Below are positions 17,401-21,361 of a stretch of 21,361 nt of DNA, one piece after another. Under the pieces are notes generated by a model, which did not search any database, was not told the DNA's origin, and worked only from the letters and a program-made list of their open reading frames with translations. Position numbers and translations under genes: made by a program. Position 1 is the stretch's first letter. Each line of letters begins with the position of its first letter. Source of the stretch: an uncultured Muribaculaceae bacterium. GTDB lineage: Bacteria; Bacteroidota; Bacteroidia; Bacteroidales; Muribaculaceae. The stretch spans positions 1 through 21,361 of the forward strand of contig CAJUBM010000044.1 of the NCBI GenBank assembly GCA_910584735.1, read 5' to 3'.

Positions 17401-17839
17401 CACCCACGTATGTCTGGAAACTATATTGGCCGTCAAAACCGATGAAGAAGCCGAACCCGGTGCGGGCTGTATGGTCAAGGCAGTTTATGATGCAGGTCTG
17501 GGCGCCGGGATTGGGATTGTCCACCTTTACAATCGGGTATGATTCCAAGGCGAGCCATAGGGAGACAGTAATGCGGCGCATCGGGGCAAGTCTGCGGATC
17601 TTTGCACCGATATATGAGGTGTAGCCGTCAAGGAATACGGCGTTGCCGGAGGCGCCTCTCACGCTTTCGGCGCCAAAGTTGCCGAGTACGCTGAAACGGT
17701 CGCCGGATAGGGTTTCTGAGATAGTACCGTCAGATGCTATCTCCATCGGGAAGTGTGCGACAATCCCTGCCGGGGATTCTACTCCCGGCAGGGTTATAAG
17801 GGCGGCTGTGATAGCCGTTGTTTTAAAGTTAATAGCCAT
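14465..17839 (-). CDS. LamG + GH32 enzyme fused to a C-terminal DUF4960-like domain
   Basis: The 1124-residue multidomain secreted protein has a weak signal peptide at the N-terminus and a laminin-G-like domain at about 27-248. The GH32 catalytic domain covers about 265-575: WTNETHG at 280-286 with Glu283 in the nucleophile place, FRDP with Asp406, IEMP with Glu462. The GH32 beta sandwich is at about 585-738 (FFDHSIIDIFIGE). A linker (739-762) leads to a second module at 763-1037 with VWVHSDC, GGCIYLSKHAV, REDHNCIWDLN (937-947) and VLGTWGHVVDHAVAGIVEF, shared with the two genes upstream in transcription. The tail 1056-1124 (GPVIVTCGSNTAKLMLK) looks like a sorting domain. The LamG and GH32 parts are clearly paralogous to the 794-aa enzyme. 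It starts 33 nt after the 717-aa gene, so they are probably co-transcribed. Substrate is inferred as fructan. Confidence 0.9.
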   Translation of the reverse strand: MAINFKTTAITAALITLPGVESPAGIVAHFPMEIASDGTISETLSGDRFSVLGNFGAESVRGASGNAVFLDGYTSYIGAKIRRLAPMRRITVSLWLALESYPIVKVDNPNPGAQTCIINCLDHTARTGFGFFIGFDGQYSFQTYVGGELAIVNVSAPLPLSRWNCLAAVVNADERTLVLYNNGKEVARGECSSGDIVVGEADLHIAQDGWEVWFGSGADAFRTTAFGGIIDELTVRDEALSPDQLLSWRADAPPVVTAPASRYTGDRWRPVFHGMPSTAWTNETHGLVWSDGLWHVFFQKNGLGPYMARLNWGHLASTNLFDWHEEKVALTPGASYDMKGCWSGCVFSDPEITGGQQNILYTAVDYGRARIARAVPSDNSLLSWNKYNGNPLIDGRPAGLSDDFRDPYFFRHEGKAYIIVGSSRAGRGLVTLHRWVDGGWSGHENDDFYWAHSVEDDGVFIEMPSITVMPGGKALFCYTPIGTSKGTMALYRTGYINADGRFVTDEASVHPRSLDLFGRDGFGFLSPSITQKDGRVLALGIVPDKISSADNKANGWAHCYSLPRQWSTDNAGNLFQTMPTELRDMRGSQSFSKNDFNLSGVQQLHSGRQFEVSAKAVCGNSPWGIRFLKNPANPDHSHASLTINPSAGTVTLNLQHLPKIVNDGGVYDGLYTATLPDVIAPGKELSVNLFFDHSIIDIFIGERYAASVRVFPHDEDGLGVEAFSEGDATTMRSLQAWALSSSSRTLSDTGTPLPTVSNSSRTAIIVNSHDPSALNPQEREALALFSRICPDGAILTPSDMSRLDYTNFGTVWVHSDCVDNGTPAIPYAGTDVSSALKRFMAQGGCIYLSKHAVRLLPEIGRVSHDMGPNIMSFANGGTGTDVWNIQPHIGYGFHESDNSQYYDHSSHPIYEGMATTNTDQGRTFPMEGSGDNTEIWREDHNCIWDLNALSYNADGKNTVERFERHNNATVLGTWGHVVDHAVAGIVEFHPDAVSRASNSGTVIANGIAAYELAPRFGGNTYQGNVERLTANTLKYLESFDQYDSPTDIDEITLQPDNNPTFYPVYPSGIRYSGLTPGSRITITTPDGRTITTLTTESDSGSFSLPVQGPVIVTCGSNTAKLMLK

Positions 17840-17872
17840 TATACAGGTCTATATGTTTTAAGGGGCAAGGAA

Positions 17873-20026
17873 TCAGCGTATAATAATCTTATGAGCTTGT
17901 CCGCAGGCGATTACAACAATGGGGCCTTTCACCGATAACGGATGGAAACCCTCGGAGGTGGCGATGAAAGAGCATACCATACGTCCGTCAGGAGTGAAGA
18001 CCTGCATCTCGCATCCGTCCGGGAGGTTGGTATAGTTTATGCCGGAGTTAGCGCCTTGTACTATTGCTTCGCGTCCGCTTGTCACGTTCTCTATCTCTAT
18101 ACCCGTCAGGGTGCGGTGCCACGGCGACAGATAGTCAATAATATTCGTGGTGAGCTTATCGGCATTGCCCTGATAGTCGTTGTTGTTATCCTTGTGGTAA
18201 AGCTGTACGCAGGCTATGCCGTTGGCTATCACTGTTCCGGCCGGAGCCTTATCGCTATTGAGATTGTCAGCGGAATTGTTGTCGGCATATGTGACTGCAG
18301 ATGCAGGTTTGAATTCTACGATAGCGGCTGCCTGGTGGTCCCAGTCCTGTGCCCATGTGCCGAGCACTGTTGAGCGTGTATCGTCTTCAAAGCGTAGTAT
18401 ATTGTTGGGATGTTGTGATGTGAATTTGAAGTCGGAACTTTTGCTGAGATATTTCAGGATATTCTTTGTAAAGAGCTCCACATTCTCCTGATAGGCATTT
18501 ACACCTTCTCGCGGACATATTTCGTATGCAGCCAGACCGTTAGCTATGATGCGGCCATGGAAGAATGAAGTAGGGCGGAATTCCACGATAGCTGCAACGG
18601 CGTCATCAGTGACATGACCCCATTGGCCGAGTACACGCAGGGTGTGTTGCTGACGGAACTGTTCCACCTTGTTCCCTTCACCATATCCGAGTGCGTTGAG
18701 ATCCCACATACAGTTGTGGTCCTCCCTCCATATTTCGCCATCGGCAGGTCCTAAAATAGGGAACACGCTGCGTCCGTCTACGTCTCTTGAGGTCATTCCC
18801 AGATAGATGTCGTGGAAGCGGCGGTCATGGAATATTTCAGGATCTGATTCGCGCCAGTTATAGTTTACCTGAGCCGTGAGATCCCATATGTCGGAACCTT
18901 TGCCACCTTCACCTAAACCTATGATGTTAGGAGCGTATTTCTCTTCCATACGTCCTATGAGGGTGACAAGCTGTGTGGCATATTTCGAGAGATAGAGGTT
19001 GCCTCCGGCTTCGGCATAACTTTTTATTTTTTCTATGAACTCCGTGCTTCGGAACGCTTCGGGCAGACATAGTTTGCCTTCTTTTTGCAAATTATTGCGG
19101 TCGATGTGTATCCATATGCAGTCGAAGTTGTTGGGGTCGATGCGGACAAGGTCATCTTTTGTTATGAGTTCAACATTGGCCTGGAACGTCTGTGCGAACT
19201 TTATGGCAGCTTTTTCCTGGGGATATGCTATATTGTCAATGTCGAATTTGTTGTTGTCGCCGATGTAGAGGCCGATTTTTAGATTTTCGGTCTCTTTGTT
19301 GGCCAGACGCCACATGCAGTTGTGATCCTCGCGTTTGATTTTGGAGAAGTCCGAGCGTCCTTGCATAGGGTAGACGTTATATACGTAGCGGTTATATACG
19401 GGGTCAAGAACTTTTGTCCATTTGGTAGATTCCATGCTTGCCAGGCCGTTGTAGATGGCATGTCCGCGATGGTCGTAATATTGTTCCGGTGTATTGAATG
19501 CGGGGGAGAGCATCCTGGCGCCTATTTCGGGATTTATGGACCATATGTCCTCTTTTTCCACATCTTGCCCGTCTGAGAATATATTCGGGCGGAATATGTC
19601 GTTTACGCGTTCGATACCATCGGAGAACAGTAGTTGTACGGCGAACTTCGACAGGTAGAGGTTGCCTCCGTCCTTATGAAACCGGCGTATGGCCTGTATG
19701 AATTCCTCGGAACGGAACGCTTCAGGCAGACTTGCCACTCCCGCTCCGATTGACTCGCGGTCGATGTGGATCCACAGGCAGTCGAAATCGGGATATTTTA
19801 TCTTGCTGATTTGTGATGGGGTGATTATCTTCCCGTCGCGGGAAAATGTTTTTTGGAACAATTGTGCTGCGGCACGTTCCTGTTCTGATTCTATGGCATC
19901 AATACTTTCGGCGCTGATATACATAGCCATTGACTGCCACATATCTTGTGCCGACATACTCCTTGGAAGGAATAATGTTGTCAGTAGGGCGCAAAGGGTA
20001 AAGATATTTTTTAGATAAGTTTTCAT
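17873..20026 (-). CDS. secreted protein with interleaved DUF4960-like domains
   Basis: The 717-residue protein has a signal peptide of about 26 residues (SMSA-Q). Compared with the 353-aa neighbour, it contains a first N-terminal half (A1, 33-244: LWIHIDR, GGNLYLSKFAVQL, REDHNCMWRLAN), then a complete domain (A2, 248-447, and B2, 448-528: CIWIHIDR, GGNLYLSKYATQL, REDHNCMWDLN, VLGQWGHVTDDAVAAIVEF, GRIIANGLAAYE), then a second C-terminal half without its own N-terminal half (B1, 540-635: VLGTWAQDWDHQAAAIVEF, GTVIANGIA, DYQGN). Order A1-A2-B2-B1 suggests one domain inserted within another. A sorting-like tail (656-717, GPIVVIACGQAHKIIIR) ends it. The frame is intact throughout. No catalytic motif is recognised; a glycan-binding or scaffold role beside the GH32 enzymes is inferred. 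Confidence 0.88.
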   Translation of the reverse strand: MKTYLKNIFTLCALLTTLFLPRSMSAQDMWQSMAMYISAESIDAIESEQERAAAQLFQKTFSRDGKIITPSQISKIKYPDFDCLWIHIDRESIGAGVASLPEAFRSEEFIQAIRRFHKDGGNLYLSKFAVQLLFSDGIERVNDIFRPNIFSDGQDVEKEDIWSINPEIGARMLSPAFNTPEQYYDHRGHAIYNGLASMESTKWTKVLDPVYNRYVYNVYPMQGRSDFSKIKREDHNCMWRLANKETENLKIGLYIGDNNKFDIDNIAYPQEKAAIKFAQTFQANVELITKDDLVRIDPNNFDCIWIHIDRNNLQKEGKLCLPEAFRSTEFIEKIKSYAEAGGNLYLSKYATQLVTLIGRMEEKYAPNIIGLGEGGKGSDIWDLTAQVNYNWRESDPEIFHDRRFHDIYLGMTSRDVDGRSVFPILGPADGEIWREDHNCMWDLNALGYGEGNKVEQFRQQHTLRVLGQWGHVTDDAVAAIVEFRPTSFFHGRIIANGLAAYEICPREGVNAYQENVELFTKNILKYLSKSSDFKFTSQHPNNILRFEDDTRSTVLGTWAQDWDHQAAAIVEFKPASAVTYADNNSADNLNSDKAPAGTVIANGIACVQLYHKDNNNDYQGNADKLTTNIIDYLSPWHRTLTGIEIENVTSGREAIVQGANSGINYTNLPDGCEMQVFTPDGRMVCSFIATSEGFHPLSVKGPIVVIACGQAHKIIIR

Positions 20027-20071
20027 GTTTTAGTCAGGATAGGTAGGGAAATTATTGACAGGTAATTTTTG

Positions 20072-20121
20072 AAAGGCCGCGACAACTGCGACATACCGAT
20101 GTCGCGATTGTCGCGGCCTTT
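20072..20121 (-). terminator. strong hairpin between the 353-aa and 717-aa genes
   Basis: A stem of about 23 bp with one mismatch and one G-U pair joins 20072-20094 to 20099-20121 around the 4-nt loop ACCG (AAAGGCCGCGACAA against TTGTCGCGGCCTTT). On the minus strand it lies 46 nt after the 353-aa stop and 45 nt before the 717-aa start. It probably terminates or attenuates transcription from the first gene. No clean TAnnTTTG promoter is seen in the remaining 45 nt, only a partial TAATTTCC. Confidence 0.75.
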
Positions 20122-20167
20122 TATTGATATGCTTGGTATGTAGCATATCAAGGTTCACAGCAAGGTG

Positions 20168-21229
20168 CTATTTTACAAGCACTTTGGAGGCCTTGTCGCC
20201 CTGGCGTTTGATGTAGATGCCGGGAGCAAGCATGTCGGCTGATACGGACATGCCCTGCAGGTTGAAGTATTCTACAGGTGCATCTATGTTGTCATCGGCA
20301 ACTTCTTCGATGGCAACCTGCTCACCTTTGAGATAGTCGAGGCAGTTTGCTGTGAGCTTCTCCAGGTTAGAGTGGTAGGCATTGACGCCCGAACGGGGTG
20401 CCCATTCGCATGCGGCCAGACCGTTGGCGATGATACGTCCTTTCACTGTCTCGGAGGGATTGAATTCTACCACGCCGGCAACGGCATAGTCTACTACGTG
20501 ACCCCAGGAGCCGAGTACTACGGCATTGTTCTCATTCTGGAACTTTTCAACTGTGTTGGCGCCTTCCGCCGTGTACTGGAAACCGTTTAGGTCCCACATG
20601 CAGTTGTGATCTTCGCGGTGCATGGGGGTGCCGTCGGCCGTACCTTCCATCGGGTAGCTCTCATGCTCGAAGGCATTGCTTACCTGGAGGTCTTTGAAGA
20701 TGGGGTGGTTGCGCTGGTCATAGAACTGCTCGGGAGCGGTCTCGCGGTTGAAATAACCTATCTGCGCGTTGAGGGTCCACACATCGTTGCCTTCTCCGCC
20801 CTGGCCGTCACCATAGATGTTGGGTGCGAAAGCGGCATCCGTGCGTCCAATCATGTGTACCATCTGGGTAGCCTGCTTGGTAAGGAGGAGGTTGCCGCCA
20901 TCGGCGAGGAATTTCTTAAGAGCGTCAAGAGTGGCCTGGTCACCAAATGCCTCGGGAAGGTTCCCTTTGCCGATTTCCAGACGGTCGATGTGCACCCAGA
21001 TGCAGTTCACCTTGGAGGCATCGATTTTTGAGGTTTCGCCCGGGGCTATAACAACGCCGTCGGGGTTAAGCCGCTTGAAATAATTCGCAGCGGCGAATTC
21101 CTGGAAATTATCGATGGCATCGATGTTGTCGTAGCCTATGAGCATCGCCATACGCTCGTTTGCAGAGGCTGATATTGCCAGGGCTGCTGCTCCGGCAACG
21201 AGGGTTGTTTTGAGTAATGAGTTTTTCAT
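20168..21229 (-). CDS. secreted single-domain DUF4960-like protein
   Basis: The 353-residue protein has a signal peptide (1-23, ASA-N) and one complete copy of the shared domain at about 27-301. Landmarks are AMLIGYDN, the strand CIWVHIDR (76-83), LPEAF, GGNLLLTKQATQM (111-123), FAPNIYGDGQGGEGNDVW, SYPMEG, REDHNCMWDLN (205-215), VLGSWGHVVDYAVAGVVEF (238-256) and GRIIANGLAACEWAPRSG (264-281). The alternating strands with a late GRIIANG and N-x-x-KLTANCLDYL resemble ThuA or class I amidotransferase-like folds, but no catalytic Cys-His pair is evident. I recall this family as DUF4960, found near Bacteroides fructan loci; that name needs a profile check. The last 35 residues (YFNLQGMSVS...GIYIKRQGDKASKVLVK) match the short type IX-like sorting tail common in this lineage. 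It is probably first in the cluster. Confidence 0.85.
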   Translation of the reverse strand: MKNSLLKTTLVAGAAALAISASANERMAMLIGYDNIDAIDNFQEFAAANYFKRLNPDGVVIAPGETSKIDASKVNCIWVHIDRLEIGKGNLPEAFGDQATLDALKKFLADGGNLLLTKQATQMVHMIGRTDAAFAPNIYGDGQGGEGNDVWTLNAQIGYFNRETAPEQFYDQRNHPIFKDLQVSNAFEHESYPMEGTADGTPMHREDHNCMWDLNGFQYTAEGANTVEKFQNENNAVVLGSWGHVVDYAVAGVVEFNPSETVKGRIIANGLAACEWAPRSGVNAYHSNLEKLTANCLDYLKGEQVAIEEVADDNIDAPVEYFNLQGMSVSADMLAPGIYIKRQGDKASKVLVK

Positions 21230-21257
21230 TGTTGAAAAATGATTTTAAGTAACTGTT

Positions 21258-21265
21258 CAAAATTA
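21258..21265 (-). promoter_or_regulatory. Bacteroidetes -7 element upstream of the 353-aa gene
   Basis: The minus strand reads TAATTTTG, a perfect TAnnTTTG box, 28 nt before the ATG. No TTG lies at the usual -33 distance, so an activator may be needed. This would be the main promoter of the secreted-protein cluster. Confidence 0.5.
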
Positions 21266-21340
21266 TTTTATACTAACAGGTCTGATTATTTCAATGTTTC
21301 TCCGGTAAAATTTTTGAATCTTTTCCTCTCTTCATCAGTC

Positions 21341-21356
21341 GTGTAGCTCGCTACAC
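21341..21356. repeat. short perfect palindrome at window edge
   Basis: GTGTAGCTCGCTACAC forms a 7-bp stem with a 2-nt centre. It lies about 110 nt upstream of the 353-aa start and may belong to a terminator, operator or repeat cut off by the window end. Confidence 0.4.
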
Positions 21357-21361
21357 TCCTT

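Noticed and set aside
17873..20026. 717-aa gene as a frameshifted or degraded duplication
   Set aside because: The reading frame is continuous, signal peptide and sorting-like tail are intact, and key motifs are kept in both N-halves.
12041..21229. Repeated protein modules as a DNA-level tandem repeat
   Set aside because: The copies are related at the protein level only; no long stretches of identical DNA between the genes were noticed.
1..21361. CRISPR array, tRNA, rRNA or transposase genes
   Set aside because: No regularly spaced repeats beyond the two-copy 20-bp repeat, no cloverleaf-like or rRNA sequence, and no transposase or integrase motif was seen on either strand.

Overview
The window looks like the chromosome of a gut-type Bacteroidales bacterium, most likely a Muribaculaceae (S24-7)-like lineage. 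The reasons are Bacteroidetes promoter boxes (TAnnTTTG), no evident Shine-Dalgarno sequences, proteins that read like Bacteroides orthologues (RseP, DPP III, RlmH), and short C-terminal tails on secreted proteins that resemble type IX sorting domains. This placement is from recognition only; no search was run.

Left part (1-2080, + strand): a three-gene regulatory/membrane module with a DUF6249-like membrane protein, an ECF sigma-70 factor and a small two-helix membrane protein that may control the sigma factor. Middle part (2081-11224): housekeeping genes. rlmH (-) diverges from a + strand run of nadC, pyrK, pyrD, dxr, rseP and an RlmI-type rRNA methyltransferase, followed by a secreted M49 dipeptidyl peptidase III. 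The run joins NAD synthesis, an NAD-linked dihydroorotate dehydrogenase, the first committed step of the MEP isoprenoid pathway, and regulated intramembrane proteolysis.

Junction (11225-12040): a terminator hairpin, a roughly 160-bp element with long inverted arms, a small three-helix membrane protein, two copies of a 20-bp direct repeat, and a bidirectional terminator between converging units.

Right part (12041-21361, - strand): a cluster of four secreted proteins, in transcription order of 353, 717, 1124 and 794 aa. Two are LamG + GH32 (fructan-hydrolase family) enzymes. Three carry a shared domain of about 275 residues with the signature REDHNCxWxLN, which I recall as DUF4960 or a close relative and which looks like a ThuA/class I amidotransferase-type fold. 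It occurs alone (353 aa), fused behind a GH32 enzyme (1124 aa), and in the 717-aa protein in an order best explained as one copy inserted inside another. Both GH32 enzymes have Glu where the family has its nucleophile Asp (WTNExHG instead of WMNDPNG). The likely job is binding and cutting of fructan-type glycans outside the cytoplasm, but no SusC/SusD pair or regulator lies in the window, so the substrate is unknown.
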